A stretch of DNA of 64,000 nucleotides from the NCBI GenBank assembly GCA_947095535.1, contig OX352773.1, forward strand, positions 171,256,438 through 171,320,437, in the 5' to 3' direction. Both the position numbers and the translations under genes were made by a program. Positions 45,561 through 57,492 of the stretch are shown in pieces. Every line of letters starts with the position of its first letter. Position 1 is the stretch's first letter. Below the pieces are notes generated by a model. It was given only the letters and a program-made list of their open reading frames with translations, was not told where the DNA came from and did no database searches. This stretch comes from Poecilobothrus nobilitatus. Its lineage: Eukaryota; Arthropoda; Insecta; Diptera; Dolichopodidae.

Positions 45561-48360
45561 TTCTTATCACCGAGGCCCCGACAAAATACTTAAAAAATAT
45601 AATATATGTATTCTATTTTTTAAAATTGAAATGCTCGATAAAAACTTTCTTTTTTTTTTTCTAAATTTTTCATGCTGTATTTTACAATTTGGTTTATTGC
45701 TTCTACCTAAGCTTCACAAAAACAGCTTAAACTATAACTACAGCTATAACTAAGTCTTCAAACTTGTAAAAGGTTTAGGTATATTCTTTGTATTTTATTT
45801 TATTATCGCTTTGCTTAAATTGTAAGATTAAAAATAGCAGATCTTTTTCACTAAATCTAGAAAAAACAATCTGTTTGTCATTCACCCACTCACCCTACTG
45901 TTCAAATGTTAAATTCATAATAAAAAGGAGCTTAGTTTGGTATTTATTTAGCATACCTTTAGGAGTATGGTACTTTTTTAACACATTTTTACTTAGACAT
46001 CTATTTAAATTAACAGTTAGTTATTTTGTTTTTTTTTTTAACACCTTATAAGTATCACCTATTTATTACTAAAATGTATTTACCTTAATGAAGTTTTGTT
46101 TATTGAAAGCGAGATTTTACTGTTCAATTTTGTTGATTCATAAAAAAAAAGAAAAAATATCACTTAAAAAACCCAAAAAAAAATCAATTTTAATATTCTC
46201 AAAACAAATTTAATTTAAAAAGAAAATTTAAAAATAAAATAACATTTTATTTGTACATACATAATACATAAACATTTTTTTTTATTCCCCATCTCCTGCC
46301 ACATCATCAGATTCAATTAATTTAAAAATACATTAATTCATTTTTCACCTTTAATCATTAAATATTATACTTTTTTTTTTTTTTTTTTAATTTTTTGTTG
46401 AACTTTTATGTATATAATTAATAAATAATATACACGTGTGCACAAATATTATATAAATTGAAAATAATAAAAATACGCATATAAATATACATCCATGTAT
46501 ACATACAAAACAAAAAAGAAAAATTACATAAACAGAACGTTGTATATTTTGTATGTACGTTGTTTTTAGTGATGATTGTGGTCAACTCGTCAAGGTCGGA
46601 AAACACCATCATTGATGAATTGTTGAATGTTATTTTATTGTTGTTTTGTTTTTTTTCTCTGTTATTGCTTTTATTTTATTTTTTTTTTTATTGTTAGCTT
46701 TTCATTTCTTATTACTTAGGTTAGGTTTTTTGTTATTACGTTTTATTTGTTATATTAAAAAACTGTTTTAACTGTTTATAAAATATAATATACCTGTTAT
46801 GTGGAAAATTTCTTTTTGTTTTTCTTTTGCTGTTTTTTATTTTTAAATTTAGTGTTTGAAGAATGTAAATGATTAAAATATAAAATTGTTTTTTTTTCTT
46901 TCTGTTAATAAATTAAACTATTTACACTATAACAGTATTTTTGTTTGATTTAAAGAGTAACGGTTTTATTGTAATTTCATTTTAATCGCGTTTTATTATA
47001 TTTGTATAAGCACCTATGTATATGCATATAATAAAATAAAAAATATAAAGAAATATTTAGTTTTCATGACTGTAACGTCATATTGTAAAATTTTTTATAT
47101 AAATTTTCAGTAAATATTATATGTATTTAAAATAGTTTTATTATTATGTACATACATATGTATATGTTATATGTATTATACATTTTACATACATCCAACT
47201 ATAAAAGATGACAAAAGTAAATAAAAAATTTAATGATCAAATCTATTGAGATTTGATAAAAGATTAATACATATGTATAAGAATAGAAGCATTTAATAAC
47301 AATATTAAAGGATTTTAATTCATACTTTATAACTCACAGCATTAATTTATAAAATATTTAAAGTAAATTAAATGATATTAAATTAATATATTATGTATTT
47401 TGTTAAATCATATCGTTATTCTTGAAATAGAAATAATTTAATAAAAAGAAGTACGATATTGTTGATGTATAGAATAACCCTCAAAATTGTGATGGTAATC
47501 CAAACTGTAGTAAAGATTTCCAGAAAAATTATTAATGAAAATTATATTTTGGATAAATATTTAAAGGAATCACATTTTCTCTTTCTTTAATTTTAATTTT
47601 ATTTATTTTAATGTTTATGAGCTTGTATCTGTGTAAAAAAAAACCTGTATCTTTGTATGTAACTCCACCTTCACAATTTGCATATTATTTATATTCATTT
47701 TAATTTTTTTTTTTTTTAATTTGTACAATTTGTTTAAAATGAAATTATGTATTTTTTTTTTTTCATGTATATTTTAATGAATTTTTTTTTCACAGTAGTT
47801 TTAGTTTATGCTTAATTTAAAATATCATACTGAATCAGCTTTTTAAATGAATTCTGAATTAATTTGCATATTTCTAAATTGGATTTCATTTCTTTGATTT
47901 TTTTGTTTTGTTTTTTTTTTTTTTTAATTTTAAATATTTATTTTATCGTTTTTATATTATGTAGTATATGTTCATATAGTACATATACCATGTACATATT
48001 ATGTTAATAAGCGATTAGTAATCATATATTAAATATTTTTGTTATTTTGCCATTTGAATAAATAATAAAAACGTACATTTTATAGGTATCTTTAGTTTCT
48101 TTACACTTTTATTCTTATTTAATAAATTTTTTAATTTTTTTTTATTTTATTTTTTGTTGTTTTTTATTAAAAAGGTGAGAAATTTAAATCATTAGACTTT
48201 TTATATCGAATGCGAATAATTGAAAAAGAAAAAAAAATGTATTTTTTTTAATTACAAACAACTGTTTTTGAATTATTCTTAAAGTGTTTTAAAAAATTAA
48301 TTTTTCGGTAGAAATTTTGAGCCGCTGTGGTCGATAATTGCATGATTTATTAACTGAAAG
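45561..48360. other. AT-rich non-coding DNA
   Basis: No gene, RNA or element recognised. Frames at 45502, 45788 and 46418 are Phe/Leu/Ile-rich chance frames. Confidence 0.5.
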
Positions 48361-48369
48361 ACCGTGATA

Positions 48370-48590
48370 TTACATACAGAGAGTATTTGAGTATTTGAAC
48401 GAACTAGTAAATTTCTTAAAGAATCGGACGATGATCCCTTGTTCAAGTGCCATCACTTCAGCGAGATATTTTACCAGTAATCCTTTCTGAAGGTTCTTCT
48501 TTTTTAGGACTCCAACATAAAGTAATGGCAAAATACGTGTAATATTGTCTTTTATCTCTTCTCCGCAAAACCTATATATTTTTGTGTCAG
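48370..48590 (-). pseudogene. Second non-LTR retrotransposon, ORF2 C-terminal fragment
   Basis: Minus strand: NTADTKIYRFCGEEIKDNIT is open for about 65 codons. It resembles the 'TCRFCGEEEET..HILC.C' segment near the end of RNase H-bearing non-LTR ORF2 proteins. A frameshift to FCHYFMLES would supply the expected His/Cys pattern. The remainder (GIIVRFFKKF) resembles the usual 'ILRFIKS'-like terminus. The text differs from family E, so it is probably a different family. Confidence 0.4.
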
Positions 48591-48599
48591 CTGTATTCT

Positions 48600-49350
48600 A
48601 TTCCTTTATAGTGTGCGTCCTTACCAAAAATATGATTCGTACTAATTTCGGTAACATATATTTGACATATTAATAAAAATATTTTCCAGTCACAAATACA
48701 GCTAACTAATTATTATTTAGAGTGAATTTAATTTTTATTATTCAAAAAAAAAAAAAAATCATAAAAATCCATATCCAAATGATTTGATTTTATACAAATC
48801 GGAATTTTTTTAAATTATTTCGCTTTTTTAATATTGAAAATCATGAAAACTTTTAATTATCATAATTCTAATTTTTTTTTTTTTTTAATTTTATAAAAAT
48901 TTAATAGCTTTAAACTTAAGGGAATTCATATTCATATATTACTTCAAAAGGAAAAAAAAAAAACCAACAAAACAAGTATATTGTGTTAAAACTTGAAAAT
49001 CCTTCAAATTATTCTTTGACAATTAATTAATGCTGACATAATTTCTTAGATCATAATATTATAAAATAAAAAAAATATATTTATTTATTGTTTCAGAAAA
49101 TTATTTTGCAATAATAAAAACTTTTTCTTTTAGAATTAAATTCACTTCTAAGAAAAATCTTATTTATTTATTTATTTATATTAATATTACATACATAAAT
49201 GTAATGCAATATTATTGAACCATCGGCTACTAAGGCCATTATAGGTTTTTTTTTTATACTATTATTAAATTATATACTAATATTATTTATTTTGTTTATA
49301 TTATATACTATATATTTACATTATATTTGGTTGTAAGGGGGTATGTAAAG
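48600..49350. other. AT-rich non-coding DNA
   Basis: Nothing recognised beyond poly-T and (TTTA)n tracts (about 49163-49178). Confidence 0.5.
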
Positions 49351-49357
49351 AAAAAAA

Positions 49358-49440
49358 CACTTGCGACCTGTGCAGGGATCGAACTCGCACTCCTTCGGTT
49401 AATACGCCACACGCCTACCCACTAGGCTACCGAAGCCCCA
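49358..49440 (-). repeat. tRNA-like unit (SINE head or tRNA pseudogene)
   Basis: Minus strand: GGGGCTTCGGTAGCCTAGTG GGTAGGC contains a good box A (TAGCCTAGTGGG, 49418-49429). GAGTTCGATCCCTGCAC contains a good box B (about 49375-49385) at tRNA-like distance. CTTCGGT and ACCGAAG can pair, but the acceptor stem expected of a working tRNA does not form, so I do not call a functional tRNA. The head resembles the second SINE copy. The downstream body (CAGGTCGCAAGTGTTTTTTT) differs from that SINE and ends in a poly-T terminator-like run. Confidence 0.5.
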
Positions 49441-49444
49441 GAGA

Positions 49445-51112
49445 AATCTTGTATACATAGTAACGCATACATTTATTAAATTGCATACTGTAAGGCAAAT
49501 TTTACTGAAATGTCTTAAAATGTTAGATAGTCATTTTTTTAAATGTATGTATATTTATATAATATTTTTCTGAATTTTTGTGAAATAAAAATGTATATTA
49601 ATTTTTTATTTATAAGTTTTATATTACATTACAAATAGTTATCCGTATTTGATTCAACTTTTAACTTTAGGTATATTTTATACGTATATAATATACACTT
49701 TTATTATTCTCTTAACTTTAAGAAAAGCTGAAGAAAAAAACAAATGGTTAAAAAATAAATTAAGGATTGATTCACAAAAACGTATTGTATATAAATTTTT
49801 ATTTTTATTTTTTTTTTTAATTTTAATTTTATTTTATTTTAATAAAAAAACAAATTATATTAAATATTATAATTTATACACACTTAATAAAATAAAAATA
49901 TTATATTCATTCATTTATTTGAAAATAAACTAAATGAAATTTAGATTCACATCATGTCTAGTATCTATCATTAAAATTAACATTCCTTCAATTTTAAATA
50001 TGTAATAAATTTCATCCCTTTATTTATTTATTTTTTTTTTTTATCTTTACTCTTATATTGTATTGTATTGTATTTTTTTTTTTTTAGTACAACATAATAT
50101 TCATTCATCTTCTTTCAACCTTGTTTTATGTTTTTTTTTTATTATTTATGTCGTTTTACATTAATTTTTAATCCATTTAACATGAATCACCCTGTTAAAT
50201 ATTAAAAAAAAAAAAACAAAATGTGTACACAAAAAATACATTAAAAAACGTTTTTTTTTTATTATCAACACACAAACAAAAAAAAAAAGAAAACAAAATT
50301 GTTGCTGATACTTGTTGCGTATTCATCATTACATTCTTCTTTTAAATTTAGATTATGATGACGTTCTATAATATAAATATGTATATGTATATGTATGTAC
50401 ATATATTTTTCTTATAGATTTATTTATAAATATGAATATAATATTATTGTGTATATAATATTTATGTATAAACATATGTATAAAAGAATCTCTAGATAAG
50501 AGGAACTTGAAGTATATATATTAAAAAAAAAAAAAAAATATTTAAATGTAAAAAAAATAACAAATTTTATTAAATTTTGTTACTTGTTTGATTTTTTTTT
50601 TTGCTTTTTGTTTTTTTTTTTTTTGGAACTGCTACTGAATGAAACATTTCAAAAGATAAGAAGATAATTTTATAATTTTTTATACACTAACAACAACAAA
50701 AACAATAATAAAAATATAAAATCAAAAAAATTGTTTTTGGACATATTTTTGGCATGAGACAAAATAATCAGAAAAAATTTTTTAATATATGTAGGTATTA
50801 AAAAAAATTATAATAAAATAAAATATAATTTTTTTTAACTACGAAAATATGAGAAAGTACTACATAAATATATAAATTAATATAACATCTACATATAATA
50901 ACAATATACATATAACAAGAACAACTATATTTTTGTAAATATGTATGTATAAAATTCTCTCATTTAAGAACATATAAAAAATTCTTAGAAATATTACGTG
51001 ATTTAAGCAGAAAATTATTTCATCGTTATTTTGTTTTTACTGTCATCGGTTGTTCCCGTTTTTTATATATACATATATTTTCTTTTTTTTTGTATATTTT
51101 TATTTTTTTTAT
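49445..51112. other. AT-rich non-coding DNA
   Basis: Nothing recognised; the 94-codon frame at 49649 is Ile/Phe/Lys/Tyr-rich with hydrophobic runs expected from base composition alone. Confidence 0.5.
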
Positions 51113-51120
51113 AGCTGATA
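51113..51120. repeat. Left 8-bp target-site duplication of hAT-type element
   Basis: AGCTGATA, repeated exactly at 51799-51806 outside the other terminus. Confidence 0.85.
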
Positions 51121-51798
51121 CAGTGGCGGATTTAACAATATGCCGCCCCTAGGCCTTACTAATTATGCCTTCAAATTTAATTTTTTCTAACACTTGGTGT
51201 CGTGTTCAATGTGCATAATTGAAACGTCATTCAATTTGGCAACTGTCATTTATGAACGAAGATACGTTTTAATTCTGTTTAAATAAGAAAATTATCTTTC
51301 AGCAGAACAATTTATTACTGCTAGTGACAGATAAATTCTAAAGAGGATTTCCACATTTCGAAACACTTTTGAACATAAAAAATTGTTCAAATTCAAAGGC
51401 AAAATATCGTTTTTTGTATTGAACGTTTATTTAAAATTTTTCAGATTTTTAAAAAAAATACAACAGGTATTTTTATATTAACACTGAATTGTTGATATCA
51501 TTGTAATATTGGAATTGGAGTAGTTTTTGTTAAAAAAGAAGTTGCGCAGAAAAAAAAAAAATTAAAATTTATTGAAAAGTGGAGTAGATTTACTTCTATT
51601 GCAGTAAAGTGAGAACGATGAATATGACAATGACATACAATCTTTTTTTCTATATTATTAATTTTTACAGATTTAATTCTAGAGAATAAAAAAATTAATT
51701 TATTTTTGAAAATTTGAATATTCTTTATTTATAGTACATGCAAATTTTTTGCTGCCCTAGGCAGGTACCTATTGTGCCTATTCGTAAATCCAGGACTG
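51121..51798. mobile_element. hAT-type MITE, 678 bp
   Basis: Starts CAGTGGCGGATTTA and ends TAAATCCAGGACTG, imperfect inverted repeats; then AATATGCCGCCCCTAGGC on the left is mirrored by GCTGCCCTAGGCAGG and GTGCCTATT on the right. The flanks AGCTGATA are a perfect 8-bp duplication, the hallmark of hAT transposition, and CAGTGGCGGAT-type starts are common in hAT termini. No transposase frame inside, so it would be mobilised in trans. Confidence 0.85.
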
Positions 51799-51806
51799 AG
51801 CTGATA
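51799..51806. repeat. Right 8-bp target-site duplication of hAT-type element
   Basis: AGCTGATA, identical to 51113-51120. Confidence 0.85.
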
Positions 51807-53635
51807 GAATCACAGTTTAGGAAGAACACGACACGATTTAAAATTGTTAAAATAAAAAAAAATAAAAAAAAATAAATTTTTTCAATTTTTCATTTAACCC
51901 TGGATTTTAGACAATAATGAAGAGTAAAATTTTGTAACTATGAGACTTATAGTGTAAATTTTGAAACAACGTGATTCATAAATTTAGACATTTATTAAGA
52001 ATATAGTATAAGCGAATAAAGAGAGACACGTGGTACAAATATCTTTCTTAATAAATAACATATACCTATTACCTATATACATACATATATAAATAATTTG
52101 ATTAAAAATATGTACATACATAATAGATACATAATAGATACATAAATATAAAAGATATCAGATCAGTTTATAAAGTTTAGAAAAACAAAATCATGTTTAG
52201 GAAAGAAATAAATCAGATTAAAAACCAAAAATTAAATGTTACATGTATAGAAAATTGCTAAAATACAAACAATTAAATTAATCAAAATATTAAAAGATAG
52301 AGGCATTTGTGACAAAAAATAAAACAAAATTGAGGCTTGTGAATACTCGTGTATTTCTAATAGATATATATCCCACTGAAATCTGTACCATGAAACAGGC
52401 GCAGACAAAAAGCTAATAGAAAATTTTGATATATAGATGAATCGAAGGGTGCAACACCGCACAAATATATCCATCTTACAAGACTTAACGTTAAATGGAG
52501 ACTTTTTTTTAAAATAAGTATTTAAAATATATGTGGTGACATTGCCAGACTATCAAATAAAATAGAGAAACTAGTAGTGAAAGAAAGAGTGAAAGGAAAA
52601 AATGCTGATCTGATCTTCTATATATAGGTCAGATCAACTACAGTTGTTAACACACGAAAAACACTGGCAAAATTAACACATATGGCACAAAATAAATTCT
52701 TTTAGTAGCACCATATACATATAATAATGTCACTACGTCCTGAACAGGCTCTTGGAAATTGCATTGACAAAAAGATGTAGAATAATTTTTTACCTTAATA
52801 GAATAATCCAATAATTTTATTATTTTCAGTTGCAAATCCTTTATTATTAAATTTAATATTGAGTTACAAGCTCACTTATTCAATTTATTTACTGAGGTGG
52901 AAGTCCTTTAATAAGTCGTATACTTTACGGTCATTATTCTGAGAGAGGTTTCACCTCTTTTTTCACGCTCATAATATATGTATATAAGTTTACTTTTTTT
53001 TGGGTTATTTTCCATGAGTATTTTTTTTTATGAAAAACAACTTCAGTATCTGAACATTATGTCAAGTCATTTTGATTCGTTCGAACTTTCATACGTAATA
53101 AGCTTTATTTTTTTTTTTATATATTTCATTGGATTTCATTTAATTATTATTAACTTTTGTAGTATATATTATGTACATATTTATATAGCAGCAACATATT
53201 TTATTAAATTTTTTTTTAACGGTGTTACCGAATTAAAAAGATGAAAATGAAATTATCAGAATGTATTATTAGGTATATAAAATAAAATGATAAAGTTTAA
53301 ATGAGTAGAATAAAATTGAAAAAGAAAATCAAAAAAAAAGTTAATTATAAATATTATTATCGTTATTGTTTAATAAATTCATGGTAAAAATAAATCATAA
53401 TTCATATTGATTGGAATGCACGTTAATTTTTACTACTTAAAAAGCATTTGTAGGTGTTCAATTCTTTAGAGACAAATTTTAAATTAAATGGAAATGTTTA
53501 ATTATAGCAAATAATTAATTATGTAGATTTATTATGTATATATTAAAAAGATAATATAATCTTCTTATTATTTTCGTTTGATTTTAAAATTAACAAATTG
53601 GTAATAGATGATAGTTCAAAAAAAAAAAAAAAACG
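51807..53635. other. AT-rich non-coding DNA
   Basis: No gene or element recognised. Frames at 52232, 52647 (minus) and 52978 (plus) lack motifs. Confidence 0.45.
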
Positions 53636-54280
53636 GGTTTCGGGAAATAATTGCTCCAGGTAATAAAACGGAATCCACTTTATTTCCCTTCCGATCGGAA
53701 AATAAAACCGAAATCGCGAATACCGAAAATTAGGCTTTATTACCGCAAAGGAAATTAAATCGAAACGGTCTTATTAACGTTTTCCTAAATATTTCGTTTT
53801 AAGGGATTTTTGTTTAAGTTTGTATACATCATGTAAAAAATAATTAGGCGGGATTTTAGAGCTGGATACGAAATCAGGGTATCATCTTTTTGAAAAACAA
53901 AATATACAAATACTCAAAATATATAAAATATTGAAAAAAATGCCAACCGTGATTTTGGAACCAACTCTAAAATCGTTCGTAATTTCAGATATTTTTTTTT
54001 TTTTTAGGTATAAATATTTGAAATATTTTCTTAAATTTTTTTTATTATTATTTTGTTTACATATTCCTAATGTAATTTCTAAGAATGTGAATATTTTTTT
54101 AATATTGACATCAGTGGACGTGTATGCCAACAGAGTAGGAAAGCGCCCATCTGCAAGGTCTGGCTATATATTCCTCGATTTCGTTTTTTTTCCGCATCGC
54201 AAAGGAAATAAACCCGATTCGGCTTTATTGTCTGGGGTATTATTTCCGGTCATCAAAAAAGGGGGTATTATTTCCGGTCA
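53636..54280. mobile_element. Inverted-repeat element A, copy 2
   Basis: Left end GGTTTCGGGAAATAATTGCT and right end (reverse complement GATGACCGGAAATAATACCC) are imperfect inverted repeats that extend for about 50 bp through TAAAACGGAATCCACTTTAT / TAAAGCCGAATCGGGTTTAT. The centre holds an inverted pair of modules: GATTTTAGAGCTGGATACGA at 53852 and GGAACCAACTCTAAAATCGT at 53957. CATCAGTGGACGTGTATGCC (54110) links it to copy 1. At the right end the terminal text GGTATTATTTCCGGTCATCA is repeated 28 bp later (54236 and 54264). The 123-codon frame at 53931-54302 spans this element and lacks any motif. Confidence 0.7.
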
Positions 54281-54742
54281 TCAAATACCTGCTTTTATTT
54301 AAGGTATTTCTAATTAATAGAAATGAAAGCTAATTAAAAATATTTAAAAAAAGGCACTTATTTTCTATACATTTCAGGGAGTTTTTTTTTTAGTTTTAGT
54401 AAAATGATTATTACATGATTGCGTAAAAAATAACATTTTACGTATATGCGTAGAAATTATAATATTTTTTTTTGCCAGTTTGTCAGAATTTCTAGAATTT
54501 TCTGATTAATTTTCTTATCTAATAAAAGATTAAAACTGTTTTCCTAAGGAATTCAATTAGTTGTTAAAGTATAAATTAGATAACTAAGTATATAATTTAA
54601 TTTAATTATATTTGTTTTGAAAAATTTAATTTGAAATTTTTTTAATATCATACGAATTCTAATGATATTTTGTCTTATGCCACAGTTCATTTCAAATTAT
54701 ATTACATAAGTATCTTTTCCAGTTAAACATTTTTTTTTTTTT

Positions 54743-55330
54743 AGTGAATCAAAAAAAGAAGATTTTAGTACTAGTGCCCTGTTTGGACAAGAAAATAATT
54801 CTGCTATGAAGTAACAATAGGTTTATGGTTTGCAAGGATATGATGTTGAAGGTGAAGAAGGTGTTGACGCTCTCCTTAAACCAATATATAAATTAAAAAT
54901 ATAATCATCCTCAATTTTAAGGAAAACATGAGGTGGTAGATGATTTCATATTCGCGATGTTTCAGTTACAAACGAATATTATGATTTAGGGGTTTGAACT
55001 GAAGCTGAATTATATTATCCAGAGGTTTGAACTACGTAACGGTGGGCAGCGTAGTTTCGCCTTGTTTCTCTTTGGAAAACTTTAAGTGACATCAATCTTT
55101 TTATTTGATTGGAACATTTGCCACTCCTACTAGATATTTGTAAAACAGAGTAAGAAAATCTACTAATCGTGGAAGAGCCAGTGCACAGAGTGTTGAGGTG
55201 ACATTGGAATAGGTTATTAAAGGAATTGATACCTATTGTACATTTTAATGAGAAATCTCAATACCGTTTTATAGGGTCTTACAAAATACACTCCATTTTT
55301 GTTCGTATTTGTAGATATACGAACTCTTTG
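54743..55330 (+). pseudogene. Candidate decayed coding segment, unknown origin
   Basis: After a poly-T tract ending in TTTAG, an acceptor-like context, one frame reads SESKKEDFSTSALFGQENNS then AMK, a stop, Q, a stop, then VYGLQGYDVEGEEGVDALLK and PIYKLKI with a stop at 54902. The same frame continues with protein-like patches: FHIRDVSVTNEYYDLG, TEAELYYPEV, ENLLIVEEPVHRVLR, and LLKELIPIVHFNEKSQYRFI. Each is separated by single stops. The base composition is less AT-rich than the surroundings. I do not recognise the protein. It could be a broken processed gene or a degraded transposon ORF. The stops show it is not functional if it was ever one gene; chance is also possible. Confidence 0.3.
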
Positions 55331-56188
55331 TAAATATTAAGAAACATAGAAAAAAAGTGAGACTAAAAAGTAATGAAATTGTATATATATAAATTTTTAT
55401 TTACAAACAATAAAAAAATTGAAAAGTTTCTATTACAAAGTCTATAGTCTGTATAGGCATTATGAATCTAATCCGACTTTAGAAGTAAAATTTATTAATT
55501 ATATATATTTAATTTCTTTTATAATAAAACTTGATAATATTATAAAAATCATATTTTGTCTTTATCAATTTAAATAAATAAAAATAATTTTTTTTTTTTA
55601 TATTTGTTAATTTTGATAAAAAGCAAATAAAAAAAATTTTTTTTTTTATTAAATATTTATAGTCTACGTCGAACATACATTCTATACTTGTAGAAGTACA
55701 TGTATAATATGTACGTAACTGAAATGAGTATTCGCTTTTATTTTTTTTTAATTAATAAGTAGCTATTTATGATTAAATGTATAAAGTAAAGGTTAAAGTG
55801 ACAACGATTATATAAAATAAAATTATTTAATATGTACATATATAAAACAATATAAAAATATGAAAAAATGAAATTTTTGTATGCGTAATATCGTATCGAA
55901 CAGATTATGATATGTCTCATCTTCTGAATAGCAAAAACATTAAGGAGTAGTGAAGTAACCGGTAAATACTCTTTCGAAAAGAATGAGAATGATTGCGAAT
56001 GAACAATATTAATTATTCAGAACCTCTATACTCTATAGGCTATAGCTGAAAAAAAAATTTAATCTATTGATATTATTTTTAGCAAAGGTTGCTATGTTTT
56101 ATAAGCGCATCTTTCTTTTAATCATAAAAATACAGATATATTAAGAAGTTTTTGGGAAACTAAAACCGGAAAAACAAGAAAAAAAAAA
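55331..56188. other. AT-rich non-coding DNA
   Basis: Nothing recognised. Confidence 0.5.
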
Positions 56189-56780
56189 ATGATGCAATAG
56201 AAATAAACTTATAATTCTTACAGACTTCTTGTCGGGGAACTTTCGTCTACAGGGGTACTTAATGAAAATTGGAATAGATAATGACGGTATATAAAAATTC
56301 TGTTAAGAAAAAGAAAAATCTCCAGGACACATACTCAAAAATTGGGGGAGCTCGAGTTAGATAAATCTAAATATGATTCAGTAGAACAAAAATTAGAATT
56401 CTAACAAGCTTCATGTTGGGACACATCCGTCTAAAGGGATACTTAATGAAAATTGGAATAAAGAATGAAGGTACATGAAAATTCTGTTAAGAAAAAGAAA
56501 AGTCTCCAGGACACATATTCAAAAAACTGCCGAGCTTTACTTCGAGCTATATAAATTCAACTAGGAGCATATTGATTTACCGAAAATGAACTGCCAGCAT
56601 TTTCCATCCTCTGAACTGAACATCCTCTTCTGATCTTTTAGTTTCTTAGAGGTAGTAGTGCTGATAGAAATAATATAAGTGAAAACAAAATCCACAACTC
56701 ATAGTAATAGGGAGAGCACAATAGATCCACACACATTAGCACAATAGATCCCCACCCCACATCGTATTGTTACTAATACC
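56189..56780 (+). pseudogene. Non-LTR retrotransposon family E fragment with 184-bp tandem duplication
   Basis: The second half gives RILTSFMLGHIRLKGYLMKI followed by GIKNEGT, the Leu-rich region before the Cys cluster, as in the copy at 43005-43560 (RILIGFLSKH...IGIKNDSTC). Next is EKEKSPGHIF and a shifted FTSSYINS segment, then the shared CCGAAAATGAACTGCCAGCA and AAATCCACAACTCATAGTAA 3' text. About 184 bp upstream (56189-56373) the same segment occurs once more, diverged (GTCGGGGAACTTTCGTCTAC versus GTTGGGACACATCCGTCTAA). This shows a tandem duplication inside the element after or before insertion. Since 184 is not a multiple of three, the duplication breaks the frame. Several stops besides. 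Confidence 0.65.
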
Positions 56781-57451
56781 CCTTAAATAATAATAATAAT
56801 CTAATTTATACAGATATATTTTAAGAATAGGATGGTTCAAAAATTGATGACGGCTAATGACTAATAATAATATACTTGTAAAATATAAGAATATTAAAAC
56901 CAATTGCCGTCTCTTAGTAAAGTTGTTAACAGTCATTTCAAAAACTAATTAAACTAACTAAATATTTTATTTTTAAAATTTGTTCTAAAAACGAATGAAA
57001 CAATCTTTTAAATGTTTTGTTTTTTTTTTTTTTCAATTTTTCTTTAGTTTTTATAAAAAATTTTTATTTTATTTTCAAATTTTAGATTTTAGTTAAAGTA
57101 TACAGAAATAAATATGTTTTTTTTTTAAAATATAAAAATTAATTTTGATTAATTGACTGAATATACCAGCAAATTAAAAATTTTCTTTTTATCTATACAT
57201 GATGTGCTAATAACGTTGCAAGAAGAAATGAAAATGAACTTAAAAGTACTTTTTTTTATTTAAAAAGTACTTTAGCCCGCAATAAACACCTTTTTTTTCA
57301 TTGTGTTTTTTTTTATTTAGTTATTAGTTCAGTGTAATCGCATTGAATGCATTGGAATGAATTGTATATCTGATACCTCCTTTACCTCCTTTACCTAAGA
57401 TCATTAAAGATTGTAAAATTTTATTAAAAATGTTCATTAATAATTCTTTTC

Positions 57452-57492
<41 letters not shown>

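Noticed and set aside
49358..49440. Functional tRNA gene
   Set aside because: Box A and box B are good, but the acceptor stem does not pair, so it is listed only as a tRNA-like/SINE unit.
49649..49933. 94-codon frame with hydrophobic stretches resembling membrane segments
   Set aside because: Ile/Phe/Lys/Tyr composition is what AT-rich DNA gives by chance, and no conserved feature is present.
53931..54302. 123-codon frame
   Set aside because: Spans element A from its interior modules to its right terminus, no motif, and is not kept in the other copy.
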